The notes: generated by a model not told the origin, from the sequence alone. A DNA stretch of 64,000 nt from CAZGKW01 sp964526295 (GCA_964526295.1 CAZGKW010000016.1:1-64000); one strand, 5' to 3'; shown: positions 26,063-35,200, numbered from the stretch's first letter. A program made the numbers and translations.

Positions 26063-27106
26063 TCAGACGCTGTCCTGCGGCTGCCGTTCGGTTGGGGCCT
26101 CGGTGCTCGCCGGGCGGGGGCTGATGGTGCGGTGCTCGGCCCCGCGTTCGCCCCGTTCGTAGGCCCCGACGATGGCCTGGACGAGCCGGTGCCGGACGAT
26201 GTCTCTCTCGGTCATCTCGTGGACGCAGATGCCGTCGATACCGCCCAGTTTCTCCCAAGCGTCGACCAAGCCGCTCTTGGTGCCGGCCTCCAGGTCCACC
26301 TGGGTGATGTCGCCGGTGACGACCATCTTCGACCGCATGCCCATCCGCGTCAGGAACATCTTCATCTGGGCGGTGGTAGTGTTCTGGGCCTCGTCGAGGA
26401 TGATGTGGGCATCGTTGAGCGTCCGCCCGCGCATGTACGCCAGCGGGATGATCTCGATGACGTCGCTCTCCATCAGGGCCCGGAGCTGTTTGAAGCCCAT
26501 CATGTCGTGCAGGGCATCGAGCAGCGGCCGGAGGTACGGGTTGACCTTGGCCTGGAGGTCGCCGGGCAGGAACCCGAGCCGCTCGCCGGCCTCGACCGCC
26601 GGCCGCACGAGCACGATCCGCTTCGTCTCCTCCCGTTTCAGGGCCTGGGCCGACAGGGCCACCGCCAGGTAGGTCTTGCCGGTCCCGGCCGGGCCGATGC
26701 AGAACGTCAGGTCGTTCTCCAGGATGGTCCGGCAATAGGCGAGCTGGCCGGGCGTCTGGGGCCGGACCGTCCGGCCCGAGGCGAAGACCTCGATGGTCAG
26801 GCCGGCCGGCCCCCGCCCGGAGCGGCCCACCGTGTCGATGAGCTGTTGGACCTCCCGGTCGGAGACGACCTGGCCGTCCACGGCCATCTGGTCCAGCTCC
26901 TCCAGGACGGTCTGGGTGTGGCGGACGGCTTCGGTGGGCCCTTGAACGTGGACGGCACTCTCCCGGGAGGCCAGCCTGACGCCGAACGCCCCGCGTATCA
27001 TCCGCAGGTGCCGATCGCGGGGGCCGAACACCAGGCGGCGACTGTCCTCGCTGTGCAGTTGGACCAATTTTTCCATGGTGCGGGTGGGCCCGCCGGGCCG
27101 CTCCAT
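26063..27106 (-). CDS. phoH: PhoH-family ATPase
   Basis: A 347-residue protein. An N-terminal KH-like region (RLVFGPRDRHLRMIRGAFGV) precedes a P-loop domain with Walker A GPAGTGKTYLA, the PhoH segment RPAVEAGERLGFLPGDLQAK and Walker B HIILDEAQN. PhoH proteins are RNA-linked ATPases that commonly neighbour ybeY. The first ATG is 27106, 16 bases after the cdsA stop; an ATG at 27076 (MEKLVQ) fits family N-termini better, and neither has a clear ribosome site. It is followed after 9 bases by the 7TM-HD gene. Confidence 0.95.
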   Translation of the reverse strand: MERPGGPTRTMEKLVQLHSEDSRRLVFGPRDRHLRMIRGAFGVRLASRESAVHVQGPTEAVRHTQTVLEELDQMAVDGQVVSDREVQQLIDTVGRSGRGPAGLTIEVFASGRTVRPQTPGQLAYCRTILENDLTFCIGPAGTGKTYLAVALSAQALKREETKRIVLVRPAVEAGERLGFLPGDLQAKVNPYLRPLLDALHDMMGFKQLRALMESDVIEIIPLAYMRGRTLNDAHIILDEAQNTTTAQMKMFLTRMGMRSKMVVTGDITQVDLEAGTKSGLVDAWEKLGGIDGICVHEMTERDIVRHRLVQAIVGAYERGERGAEHRTISPRPASTEAPTERQPQDSV

Positions 27107-27122
27107 GCAAGCCGTAACTTCA

Positions 27123-28070
27123 TTATCCGGCCCAGGACGAGCGGGTCAATATCGCTCCCGTTTCGATGGCCATCAGCAGCAGGTAGGCCACCGGGGCGGC
27201 CGAAAGCATGGAATCCAGGATGTCGAGCGCCCCCCCGAAGCCGGGGATGGGGCCGCTGTCCTTGACGCCGCAGGCCCGCTTCATAAGGCTCTCGGCGAGG
27301 TCGCCGAAGACGCCGCTCGTCGAGACGACGCCCCCGAACACCACCATCTGGAGGGCGCTGAAGCGGCCCCAGATCATGCCGATCGCCAGGGCTGCCACGA
27401 TGCCGAACGCCAGCGCCCCGACCAGCCCCTCGATCGACTTGGCCGGGCTGAGCCTCGGCACGAGCTTGTGATGGCCGTAGGTGGACCCGACCGCATAGGC
27501 CCCGATGTCGCCGATCTTCACCACGCCGAGGGTCAGCAGCAGGTACATCAGGCACCGCAGGGGGTCGGCCGGCTGGCCCGGGTGGGGCCGCATGAACCGG
27601 ATCTTCGCCAGGAACACCCCCAGAAGACCCACCGTCAGGACCCCCACCAGGGTCCAGCCGACGCTCTCCAACCCCTCGGAGGGGGCCTTGCCGGACCGCT
27701 CCACCCGGATGATCTCCGCCACGAACGTCGTGAAGACCAGGGCGATGAAGATCAGCAGGTACATCTCCAGGCCCCGCTCGTGGAGCCAGGTCCGCAGACG
27801 CGGCCGGAACTGCGTCTCGGCGAACACCGCCGCCACCATCAACACCACGAAGAACATCCCGATCACGGGCCGGCAGGGCCGGTCCTGGAGCCGCAGCATC
27901 TTGAAGAACTCGTACCCCCCGGTCATCAGCGCCCCGAAAAGCATGATCCAGAAGACCGGGGCGTAGCGGAACTCGGCCCAGACGGCCAGGCCCACGTCCA
28001 CGAGCAGCAGCCCGACGACGGCCGCCATCAGGGCCGCCCCGATCGTGACCCGCGTCATGCGTTTGCTCAT
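27123..28070 (-). CDS. cdsA: Phosphatidate cytidylyltransferase
   Basis: A 315-residue integral membrane protein with about eight helices (MAAVVGLLLVDVGLAVWAEF, FWIMLFGALMTGGYEFF, MYLLIFIALVFTTFVAEII and others). The C-terminal CDS signature is recognisable as SLMKRACGVKDSGPIPGFGG followed by ALDILDS (about 260-287), with Phe replacing the usual His and D-I-L-D replacing D-R-x-D. It converts phosphatidate and CTP to CDP-diacylglycerol. ATG 28070 overlaps the uppS stop, the classic uppS-cdsA pair. Confidence 0.95.
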   Translation of the reverse strand: MSKRMTRVTIGAALMAAVVGLLLVDVGLAVWAEFRYAPVFWIMLFGALMTGGYEFFKMLRLQDRPCRPVIGMFFVVLMVAAVFAETQFRPRLRTWLHERGLEMYLLIFIALVFTTFVAEIIRVERSGKAPSEGLESVGWTLVGVLTVGLLGVFLAKIRFMRPHPGQPADPLRCLMYLLLTLGVVKIGDIGAYAVGSTYGHHKLVPRLSPAKSIEGLVGALAFGIVAALAIGMIWGRFSALQMVVFGGVVSTSGVFGDLAESLMKRACGVKDSGPIPGFGGALDILDSMLSAAPVAYLLLMAIETGAILTRSSWAG

Positions 28071-28828
28071 GGGGCACGCTCTTTTACCCGGCCGAACCGG
28101 CGTTCCCGTCCCGCGTAGGCCCGCATCGCCTCGTGCAGGTCCTGCTCCGAGAAGTCCGGCCAGCACTTCTCCAGGACGAGCAGCTCCGCGTAGGAGATCT
28201 GCCACAGCAGGAAGTTGCTGACCCGCATCTCGCCGGCCGTCCGGACCAGGAGGTCCGGGTCCGGCAGGCCGGCCGTGTCGAGCGCCCCGGCGACGGTCTC
28301 CTCGGTGATCTCTTCGGGGTCGAGCTCGCCCCGGCGGACGCGTTCGGCGATCCGGCGGGTCGCATCGGTGATCTCCTGCCGCCCGCCGTAGTTGACGGCC
28401 AGCGAGAAGACCATCCCCGTGTTGCCGGCCGACATCTCGATCGTCCGGTCGACCTCGGCCAGCGTCCGCTCGGGGATGCCCTCGCGGCGGCCGATGGGGA
28501 CGAACCGGACGTTGTCCCGCATGAGCTTCGGGCGGTTGGCCGCCAGGAACCGGCGGTAGAGCATCATCAGGAAGTTGACCTCGCGCTTCGAGCGGCGCCA
28601 ATTCTCGCTCGAAAAGGCGAACAGTGTCAAGCACTCCAGGCCGAGCCGGGCCCCCTCTTCGACCATCCGCACGACGACCTGGCCCCCCCGGCGGTGGCCC
28701 TCGATCCGGGGCAGGTGCCGACGCCGGGCCCACCGACCGTTGCCGTCCATGATGATGGCGATGTGGCGGGGCCACTTTTCGCGCGGCACGTCGGCGAGGG
28801 GCTCGGGGGTGTCGGTTGCCGGGCTCAT
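28067..28828 (-). CDS. uppS: Undecaprenyl pyrophosphate synthase (isoprenyl transferase)
   Basis: A 253-residue cis-prenyltransferase that builds the lipid carrier for peptidoglycan and O-antigen. Signature residues are HIAIIMDGNGRWA (catalytic Asp28), RRGGQ, LTLFAFSSENWRR, AVNYGGRQEI and the C-terminal DLLVRTAGEMRVSNFLLWQ with its conserved Arg residues. The usual family text is RTSGExRxSNF; here Ser is Ala. It overlaps cdsA by four bases. Confidence 0.97.
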   Translation of the reverse strand: MSPATDTPEPLADVPREKWPRHIAIIMDGNGRWARRRHLPRIEGHRRGGQVVVRMVEEGARLGLECLTLFAFSSENWRRSKREVNFLMMLYRRFLAANRPKLMRDNVRFVPIGRREGIPERTLAEVDRTIEMSAGNTGMVFSLAVNYGGRQEITDATRRIAERVRRGELDPEEITEETVAGALDTAGLPDPDLLVRTAGEMRVSNFLLWQISYAELLVLEKCWPDFSEQDLHEAMRAYAGRERRFGRVKERAP

Positions 28829-28853
28829 TTCGCGTCTCGAGGGGTTCAGCGCA

Positions 28854-28941
28854 GCGTCATCGCCCCGTCATAGTGCCATCATTGGCCCATCATCGGAGCA
28901 TTATTGAGCCATCATCGGCCCGTCTTTCGGCCGTCTTATGG
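28854..28941. repeat. 11-bp imperfect tandem array between purA and uppS
   Basis: Eight consecutive 11-base units can be aligned without gaps: 28854 GCGTCATCGCC, 28865 CCGTCATAGTG, 28876 CCATCATTGGC, 28887 CCATCATCGGA, 28898 GCATTATTGAG, 28909 CCATCATCGGC, 28920 CCGTCTTTCGG, 28931 CCGTCTTATGG. The last unit runs over the purA stop codon (28936-28938). The period is close to one helical turn, so the units present the same DNA face. Confidence 0.8.
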
Positions 28942-30225
28942 GCGGCGGATCGTCTGCTCCCGGTCCGGCCCGACGCTGATCATCCGGACCGGCGAGCCCA
29001 CGAGCGCCTCGACCCGCTCGACGTAGGCCCGCGCCGGGGGCGGCAGGTCCTCGAACCGCCGGACCCCGGTCAGGTCGTCCGACCACGCCTCCAGCGACTC
29101 CAGCTCCGGCTCGGCCCGCGCCAGCACCTGCGGGTCGTCCGGGAACGCCGGCAGGGCCTTTCCGCCGAGGCGGTAGCCCGTGCAGACCTTCAGCTCGGGC
29201 AGGCCCGACAGGACGTCCAGGAGCGTGACGACGATGCCGTCGATGCCGTTGACGCGGGCGGCGTAGCGGATGGCGAACGTATCGAGCCACCCGCACCGGC
29301 GGGGCCGGCCGGTCGTCGTGCCGTATTCGTTGCCCTGCTCGCGGATCTGCTCGCCGACCGCGTCGTCCAGCTCGGTGGGGAAGGGGCCTTCGCCCACGCG
29401 GGTCGTGTAGGCCTTGACGACGCCGAGGACCTGGCCGATCGCCCGCCCCGGAACGCTCGTGCCGGGCCAGATGCCGGCGGCCGAGGCGTTTGAGCTGGTT
29501 ACGTAGGGATACGTGCCGACGTCGATGTCGAGGAGCGTCCCCTGGGCCCCCTCGAACAGGACCCGCCGCCCGGCGTCGAGCGCCTCGTGCAGCAGGGCCG
29601 TCGTATCGCCGATCATCGGCACCAGGGCCTCGGCGTAGGCGGCGTACTCGTCCCAGACGGCGTCGGCGTCGAGGGGCCCCTCGCCGAAGACGGCCTGGAA
29701 CTCGCGGTTCTTGGCCTCGACGATGCGGCGGACCTTGCTCCGCAGGTGCTCCGGCCGCGTCAGCTCGCCCATCCGGATGGCCATGACGCGGTTGGCCTTC
29801 TCGGCGTAGGCCGGCCCGATGCCGCGGAGGGTGGTGCCGATCTTGCCCTTGCCCTGGAACTTCTCGGAGAGGGCTTCGATCTTCTTGTGCCAGGGCCAGA
29901 TGGTGTGGGCCCGGCTGGAGATGCGGAGCCGCTCGCGCAAGGCGGGGGCCTTCGCCTCGTGCGTCTCGATCTCCTCCAGCAGGACCTGCGGGTCGATCAC
30001 GAGGCCGCCGCCGATCACCAGGTCGATTCCCTCGTGGAACAGGCCGCACGGGACGAGGTGCAGCTTGTAGGTGTCGCCGTCGAAGGCGACGGTGTGGCCG
30101 GCGTTGTTGCCGCCGTTGTAGCGGACGACGACGTCGTGGTCCGGGGCCAGGAGGTCGATGATCTTTCCCTTGGCCTCGTCGCCCCAGGTCAGGCCGACGA
30201 CACAGGTGTTGCCGCTTGCGTCCAC
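28936..30225 (-). CDS. purA: Adenylosuccinate synthetase
   Basis: A 429-residue enzyme joining IMP and aspartate with GTP in AMP synthesis. It shows the N-terminal P-loop-like GLTWGDEAKGKIIDLL (the usual Gly is Ala), YNGGNNAGHTV with the catalytic His, GIGPAYAEKANR, FEGAQGTLLDIDVGTYP, SSNASAAG and the GTP site region FAIRYAARVNGIDG. Start GTG 30225 was chosen because GGGGAGG lies 10 bases upstream and the protein then has normal length; an upstream ATG would add a 20-residue tail foreign to the family. It is transcribed toward uppS but separated by the tandem array. Confidence 0.96.
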   Translation of the reverse strand: MDASGNTCVVGLTWGDEAKGKIIDLLAPDHDVVVRYNGGNNAGHTVAFDGDTYKLHLVPCGLFHEGIDLVIGGGLVIDPQVLLEEIETHEAKAPALRERLRISSRAHTIWPWHKKIEALSEKFQGKGKIGTTLRGIGPAYAEKANRVMAIRMGELTRPEHLRSKVRRIVEAKNREFQAVFGEGPLDADAVWDEYAAYAEALVPMIGDTTALLHEALDAGRRVLFEGAQGTLLDIDVGTYPYVTSSNASAAGIWPGTSVPGRAIGQVLGVVKAYTTRVGEGPFPTELDDAVGEQIREQGNEYGTTTGRPRRCGWLDTFAIRYAARVNGIDGIVVTLLDVLSGLPELKVCTGYRLGGKALPAFPDDPQVLARAEPELESLEAWSDDLTGVRRFEDLPPPARAYVERVEALVGSPVRMISVGPDREQTIRRP

Positions 30226-30624
30226 GGTCGGATGCCTCCCCTGCCGGTTCAGTGCCCTGGGCCCGCCCGCCGGGCCGCCGGGCACGTGGGTCGGCGCAAA
30301 GCGCCGGCGCGGGCCCTCCGTGGGACCGCGCCGTTAAGGGAGTCTACCGGCGGTCGGCGCCGGATGCCAGCAAAAACCGGGAGGATCGGGCCCGGTATCC
30401 GCCGGCACGACCGGCCGTCGGCTTTTCCCTCAAGCGTCCCGCGAAACGGGCCGATACGGGGCGTGAGGCTGTGGGTCAACCCCGGCACACCGCCGGGGGA
30501 CAGCCCGGACGTACGAGGACCCGGGTCACGGCGAGCCCGGGTCCCGCTTTTTGCGGTGTGCCGGGCATCGAACACGTCGGCCCTGCCGGCCCCCCCGGGC
30601 CAACTGGACAACCTCGCCGAGGGG
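30226..30624. other. Intergenic region between purA and the aldo/keto reductase
   Basis: No gene is seen in these 399 bases. The purA-proximal part is GC-rich; a TAGACT that could serve as a -10 occurs on the minus strand near 30340, but no matching -35 was found. The central part contains the structured element at 30481-30565. Confidence 0.6.
30481..30565. other. Three-helix inverted-repeat element (possible structured RNA or bidirectional terminator)
   Basis: A perfect 13-bp outer inverted repeat pairs CCCGGCACACCGC (30481-30493) with GCGGTGTGCCGGG (30553-30565). Inside it are a 9-bp hairpin GGACCCGGG/CCCGGGTCC (30517-30525 with 30536-30544, loop of 10) and a short CGGG/CCCG helix (30494-30497 with 30504-30507). 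Together they predict a three-way junction. T5 (30548-30552) follows the inner 9-bp hairpin on the plus strand. It lies 60 bases after the aldo/keto reductase stop and about 255 bases before the purA start. No known riboswitch family is recognised. Confidence 0.5.
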
Positions 30625-31620
30625 TCAGTAATCCTTTCCGTGGACGCCGGCGAAGACCTTCCCGAGGGCCTGCAACCTATCCTGAAGATCGCGTGGCAAA
30701 GGGCCTTCGGTGGCGGCCCGGACGTTCTGCTCCAGCTGGGCGACGCTCGCCGCCCCCGGGATCACCGTGGCGAAGCGCCCGTCGGCCAGGAGGAAGCGGA
30801 TCGCCAGTTCCGGCAGCGGCAGGCCGGTCTCCCGCACGATGTCGTAGAGCGCCGCAAACCGTCGCCGGAGGTCCTCGTCCATCCAGTCCGGCGGCTGGCT
30901 CAGCCATTGCTCGTTGGGCACGGCGAGGCGTCCCTGCTGGAGCGGAGCGCCGAGAACCACGCCGACACCCCGCTGCTCCGCTACCGGCAGAAGGAGCCGT
31001 GCCGCGTTACGCCAGATGAGGCTGTACTGAAACGCCACCAGCACCACGTCCACCTCGAGATCGCATTCCCGCAACACCTTGGCCAGCAGGTGGGCATTGT
31101 TGCCCGACAGGCCCACCCAGCGGGCGAGTTTCTGCTGCCGGACCCAGCGGAGGAACTCGGCCACCGGAGCCGACGCGTAATCGTACGTCTGCTCCGCCTC
31201 AACATGACAGCTCGCCCGCGGGAGGGGCATGTCCCGCCAGTACACGGCCCAGTCGGCTTCGTGAACGTACAGGATGTCCACCCTGTCGCGCCGCAGGTGG
31301 GCGAGCGATTCGGCGAATTGGCGCTTGAAGGCGTCCAGCTCGCGATAGGGCCCCTTCTGCCAGTTCCAGCGTCCGCACTTGGTTCCCAGCAGGTAGGGCT
31401 CGCCCCGGCCGTCGAGGGCTTCCCCCAGCAGTTCCTGGCTGTTGCCGTACAGGGGGGCCGTGTCGATGTAATTGATGCCGAGTTCGAGCGCCCGGTGCAC
31501 CACGCGGATCGCCTCGTCGCGCGGCGTGCCGAGGCGCTCGTTGACGTAGAGCCCGCCCAGGGCCAGTTCCGTGACCTCCACACCCGTCCGCCCCAGAGGG
31601 CGCGTGTGCAGCGTCTTCAT
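30625..31620 (-). CDS. Aldo/keto reductase
   Basis: A 331-residue TIM-barrel oxidoreductase. The catalytic tetrad is readable: Asp and Tyr in NYIDTAPLYGNSQ, Lys in LLGTKCGRW, His in DILYVHEADW. A cofactor-binding C-terminus (FATVIPGAASVAQLEQNV) follows. The N-terminus (LGRTGVEVTELALGG) and length match the L-fucose/D-threo-aldose dehydrogenase branch of the superfamily. ATG 31620 overlaps the stop of the isomerase gene upstream and has AGGAA inside it, so the two are coupled and probably process one sugar. The exact substrate is unknown. Confidence 0.9.
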   Translation of the reverse strand: MKTLHTRPLGRTGVEVTELALGGLYVNERLGTPRDEAIRVVHRALELGINYIDTAPLYGNSQELLGEALDGRGEPYLLGTKCGRWNWQKGPYRELDAFKRQFAESLAHLRRDRVDILYVHEADWAVYWRDMPLPRASCHVEAEQTYDYASAPVAEFLRWVRQQKLARWVGLSGNNAHLLAKVLRECDLEVDVVLVAFQYSLIWRNAARLLLPVAEQRGVGVVLGAPLQQGRLAVPNEQWLSQPPDWMDEDLRRRFAALYDIVRETGLPLPELAIRFLLADGRFATVIPGAASVAQLEQNVRAATEGPLPRDLQDRLQALGKVFAGVHGKDY

Positions 31621-32411
31621 GCGTCCAGTTCCTTTCGGATGAACTCGCGGCTGGAGCGGGCCGATTCCAGCGGGCTCTTGCCCGGCGTCGGGCTGTTCTG
31701 CTCGACCGTGATCCAGCCGCGATAGCCGCGCTGCTTCAGCATGCGGAAGACCGCCGCGTAGTCGGTCCGCCCCGCCCCGACCTCCGTGCCGAGCTTGGTC
31801 TGGGGGCGCCAATCCTTGAATTCCAGGAAGTCGACCCGGTCCCAGTTCCGCTCCAGGAACAGCGCCGCGCGCCGGGCCTCCGGATGGCCACGGAAGTCCT
31901 TGGTGGCGTGGCCGATGTCGAGAAAGCCGAAGAACCGCGCCGGGTCGGTCAGGCGCAGGAGCTGCTCTGTCTCCTCGAGCGTCTCGGCGATCTGGCCGGT
32001 GTGGTTGTGATAGCAGGCCCGGATGCCGTAGGCCAGGGCGATCTCGCCGATGCGGTTGAGCAGCTCGGCCAGGCGCGGCAGATCGAGGCCCTGGTTGCGG
32101 CCGGACAAGCCGCCGATGGTCACCAGGTGCTCGCAGCCGAGCGAGGCCATCTGCTCGCAGACGCGGCGGAGGGCGGATGCATCGTCCGTGATCATGAAGT
32201 CCACGCTGGCCAGCGCCAGGCCGCGGTCCCCGAGGCGCCGGACGAAGTCCGTCTCGCAGACAAAGCGGTTCAGCTCGTCGTCGAAGGTGGCCACGCCCTC
32301 ATAGCCTGCGGCCGCAACGTCGTCCACCCAGGCGGGCATCTGCGCGTTCGGAAGGCCGAAGCCCCACATCAGGCTCATGCACGCCAGGCGGATGGTCCCT
32401 TCATCGCTCAC
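31617..32411 (-). CDS. Sugar phosphate isomerase/epimerase (AP-endonuclease 2 TIM barrel)
   Basis: A 264-residue protein beginning at GTG 32411, with AGGAGG placed 9 bases upstream. The TIM-barrel metal-site features are present: FDDELNRF, GIRACYHNHTGQI (His-x-His), FFGFLDIGHATK (Asp and His) and GWITVEQNS (Glu). Family members include IolE, IolI and hydroxypyruvate isomerases. It is coupled to the aldo/keto reductase. No signal peptide is present, so it is cytoplasmic. Confidence 0.88.
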   Translation of the reverse strand: MSDEGTIRLACMSLMWGFGLPNAQMPAWVDDVAAAGYEGVATFDDELNRFVCETDFVRRLGDRGLALASVDFMITDDASALRRVCEQMASLGCEHLVTIGGLSGRNQGLDLPRLAELLNRIGEIALAYGIRACYHNHTGQIAETLEETEQLLRLTDPARFFGFLDIGHATKDFRGHPEARRAALFLERNWDRVDFLEFKDWRPQTKLGTEVGAGRTDYAAVFRMLKQRGYRGWITVEQNSPTPGKSPLESARSSREFIRKELDA

Positions 32412-32533
32412 GACGCATTCCTCCTCTTGGCGAGCGAGGGTCACGGACCCTGTTGTCTCAACCGTCCGCCGGCTGACCGCTTGGCGAACGGACGGTCGGC
32501 GGCATGGCCCTGAACCCTCCGGGCCGGGATAGC

Positions 32534-34720
32534 TCACCGGGTTTTCGGTGTCGGGCCGCCCACCCTGCGCGGCTGCACCTCGCCGCCGCCCATGATCGTT
32601 CCGATCTCCGCCGGCGTCAGCCCGAAGTCATAATAGCGCAGGTCGTCGAGCAGGCCCTTAAAGGCCGGGGTGTTCCTGGGCCCCCACCACGTGCCTCCCA
32701 GTTCGAGGTTGTTCTCGACCGCGAAATGGGGCGGCAGGTACTTGTTGACGATCACCCGGTTGAGCATCTCATTCTCATCGAGATAATAACGAAAAGTGTT
32801 CCCATCGAACGTAAACGCCAGGTGATGCCATTCGTCCACGTTCGGCCACGCCGCCGTGACCGTCTGCTGGTGGATCTCCATGGTCAACTCGTCGGTGCGC
32901 TTCCGGCCGACCCGCAGTGCGCTTGCGGCCTCCTGCCCCAGGTCGAAGATCGTGCCCCACTGCTGGGCCTTGACCCAGAACGAGACTGTCCATTGCGAGA
33001 CCGGGTACTGAGCGGGCACGTCCGACACGGTGATGGGGAAGAGGTCGGGACTTCGCTCGACGACGGCTTCCCAATCGCCGTGGCCGCCGCTGAACTCCAG
33101 GGCCCCGCCCAGTTTGCCGCCGCCGGGGGCGAACGACGCCGTGTTGCGGACGGTCGCGTCGCGGCCGTTGCCGGAAGCGTCCGCCGCCACGTGGCCGGCC
33201 GCCTCGTCGAACTTCAAGTGCAGGACCTTGCGGCGCGCGGTCGGGACCGGCGAGACCGACAGCCGCGCCGGGTTGCTCGTCGCGATGCCTCGGGCGTTGG
33301 TCACGCGACACCGGTAAAGCTTACCGTCGTCCGAAAGCGCGACAACGGGTTGGAACTCGGGCGCGGAGGCGCCGGGAACGTTCGACCAGCTCGCCCCGCC
33401 GTCGGCGCTGTCCTGCCATTGATAGGTCAGCCCCGTTTCGCCAGCGGCCAAGCAGTAGAAGTACGGCGTCCAGCCGGGGTATACGCCCTGGTCGCGCGGC
33501 TGCATCGTGATCGCCGGCGGCCCGGAAGGCGTCTTGAGGCCGACCAGCACGTCCGGATCGAGGACGTAGTGCCGGACGACGTTCCAGCCGATGACCGGGC
33601 TTGGGACGACCTCGGAGTTGCCGGCCGCGGCGACATGCAGGCGGCGGTCGCGGTCCTGGCTGATCGTCGGATAGGTCGAGCCCCCCTTCAGACGCAGGAC
33701 GTGGTTCCATGAGATGCCGTCCCGGCTGATCAGGACATTGGTTTGCCGCGCCCCGCGGTCGTCCACCGCCATGACATGCCAGCCTTGGGCCGGGCCACCG
33801 CCGATGTCCAGGCTGGCCACCTCGGCGCCGCGCCCGCCGGCGGTAGCGGTACTCGAGAGTTTCGTCCAGCTTGCGCCGCCGTCGGTCGAGCGGAAGACCG
33901 GGCCGGCGCCGTTACCCCGCCGCGTGATAGCCAGCAGGTTGTTGTAGCGTGGATCCAGCACCACAAAGGTCGGTTGAATCACATGCTGGGACGGATTGGT
34001 GATCGGCAATGCGATGCGACGCCAGCCTTCGCCGCCGATATATTCTTCCGGGGGAATGACTTCGATCGCGGGGAGGACCCGTTGCCGCACGTTCGTTGCG
34101 GTTTCGGCAATCTCCGAGCCCACGAGCAGAGTTCCTGCGGGAAAGGCGGCGTTGGCCTTCGGCAAGCAGAGCGGTCGGTTCTTGGCCGCCCCACGAAACG
34201 GGTAACCCGGGCCCGAAGGGGGATTGATGCGAGCGCTCCACGTTTTGCCGCCGTCGCCGGAGGTCCGCAGGAAGAAATTGTTCGTCCGCCATCCGCCCGG
34301 ATGCAGGTGCAAGATGAGCGGGGCCTTGGCTTCTGCGGGTTGGAAAAGCGGGGACTGCCACATGGGGCCCGGCTTGTCGACCCCAGGTTCGCCCCCTTCC
34401 CGGCCGCCGTTGTCCACTTCCAGCCCCTTGACCCAAACGCCCTTCTCTTTGACGGTCACCCAGACGCTCACGTCCGATTCCCCCTCCTCCGTGCCGCCGA
34501 ACCACGACACGACCAGGTTGCCGTTGTGGGCGTGAGCGTGCATCGCGCCGTGGGTCAGGTGTTGCCACGGGAAGTTGTTGGGCGACGCCACCTCCTCGAC
34601 AAGCACCGCTTCGGTGCGGCCCACATGGCCTCCGGCGTGAACCGGCGCCGCGGCGGCCAACAGGACCGCAACGGCCGGAAACAGACGCAGGCGAGTACCG
34701 GCCGGCATATGCCTCTTCAT
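32534..34720 (-). CDS. Exported sialidase-like protein with Ig-like and LamG domains
   Basis: A 728-residue protein. ATG 34720 has GGGAGAAGG upstream and begins a signal peptide (RLRLFPAVAVLLAAAAPVHA). Residues about 30-400 are a BNR/sialidase-type propeller with Asp-box-like elements (RTSGDGGKTWSAR, RSTDGGASWTKL). An Ig-like domain follows at about 405-485 (PAITMQPRDQGVYPGWTPYF, then GLTYQWQDSADGGASW, LYRCRVTNARGIATSNPARL). A C-terminal LamG domain covers about 495-715 (LHLKFDEAAGHVAADASGNG, FWVKAQQWG, EWHHLAFTFDGN, LLDDLRYYDFGLTPAEIG). Whether it is an active exo-sialidase is unclear because no FRIP or catalytic Tyr/Glu pair was identified. Confidence 0.85.
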   Translation of the reverse strand: MKRHMPAGTRLRLFPAVAVLLAAAAPVHAGGHVGRTEAVLVEEVASPNNFPWQHLTHGAMHAHAHNGNLVVSWFGGTEEGESDVSVWVTVKEKGVWVKGLEVDNGGREGGEPGVDKPGPMWQSPLFQPAEAKAPLILHLHPGGWRTNNFFLRTSGDGGKTWSARINPPSGPGYPFRGAAKNRPLCLPKANAAFPAGTLLVGSEIAETATNVRQRVLPAIEVIPPEEYIGGEGWRRIALPITNPSQHVIQPTFVVLDPRYNNLLAITRRGNGAGPVFRSTDGGASWTKLSSTATAGGRGAEVASLDIGGGPAQGWHVMAVDDRGARQTNVLISRDGISWNHVLRLKGGSTYPTISQDRDRRLHVAAAGNSEVVPSPVIGWNVVRHYVLDPDVLVGLKTPSGPPAITMQPRDQGVYPGWTPYFYCLAAGETGLTYQWQDSADGGASWSNVPGASAPEFQPVVALSDDGKLYRCRVTNARGIATSNPARLSVSPVPTARRKVLHLKFDEAAGHVAADASGNGRDATVRNTASFAPGGGKLGGALEFSGGHGDWEAVVERSPDLFPITVSDVPAQYPVSQWTVSFWVKAQQWGTIFDLGQEAASALRVGRKRTDELTMEIHQQTVTAAWPNVDEWHHLAFTFDGNTFRYYLDENEMLNRVIVNKYLPPHFAVENNLELGGTWWGPRNTPAFKGLLDDLRYYDFGLTPAEIGTIMGGGEVQPRRVGGPTPKTR

Positions 34721-35200
34721 GACCTTCTCCCTGTTTGCGGAGGAGTGGGGCCTGCGCCCCTGTCCGCCGGGTCCTGTGGAAACCGACCCGCGATCCTCGT
34801 TGACCAGGATGTTCGCACGACTCGCGCATCCTACCTGCCGTGCCCGGATTGGCGAAGGGGAAAAGGCCGGCCTGCACGGTGAAAGGACAAACAGGCTGCG
34901 GCGGTGGGTTGCCCCCTGACGCGCAACTTGGATCACCTCAAGCTCTCAGCATCCTCGAACCGGAGCAAGGCATGAGCTGCTCGATCAGTGTGACGCCCTG
35001 AGACGTCCCGAACGGGCCGGGGCGGATTCGGGCAGACGCAACGGAGAGCCGAGGTCCTCGCTCCCGCCCCGAGATTCGCAGGATACCGCCCGTTCGGGTC
35101 CCGGGGGAAGAACGAGGGGCCCACCCACTCCGGGTTGAGCAGTAAACCTTCAACTTCCGGGGACGTCCGTTGCGCGTTCCGGCCGGTTGCCCTCGCCCCC
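34721..35200. other. 480-base intergenic stretch
   Basis: No supported gene. A minus-strand open frame at 34933-35124 lacks family features and a ribosome site. Composition is slightly less GC-rich than the coding flanks, and no long repeat or terminator was recognised. Confidence 0.4.

Noticed and set aside
23177..27265. 1362-codon plus-strand open frame across the 7TM-HD and phoH genes
   Set aside because: It is antisense to two confidently identified genes and has a typical shadow composition without domains.
34921..34950. GGATCACCTC string resembling the 3' end of 16S rRNA
   Set aside because: Only ten bases match and no rRNA sequence surrounds it; chance in GC-rich DNA.
34933..35124. 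63-codon minus-strand open frame in the spacer before the alcohol dehydrogenase
   Set aside because: No ribosome site, no recognisable domain and no coding-like composition.
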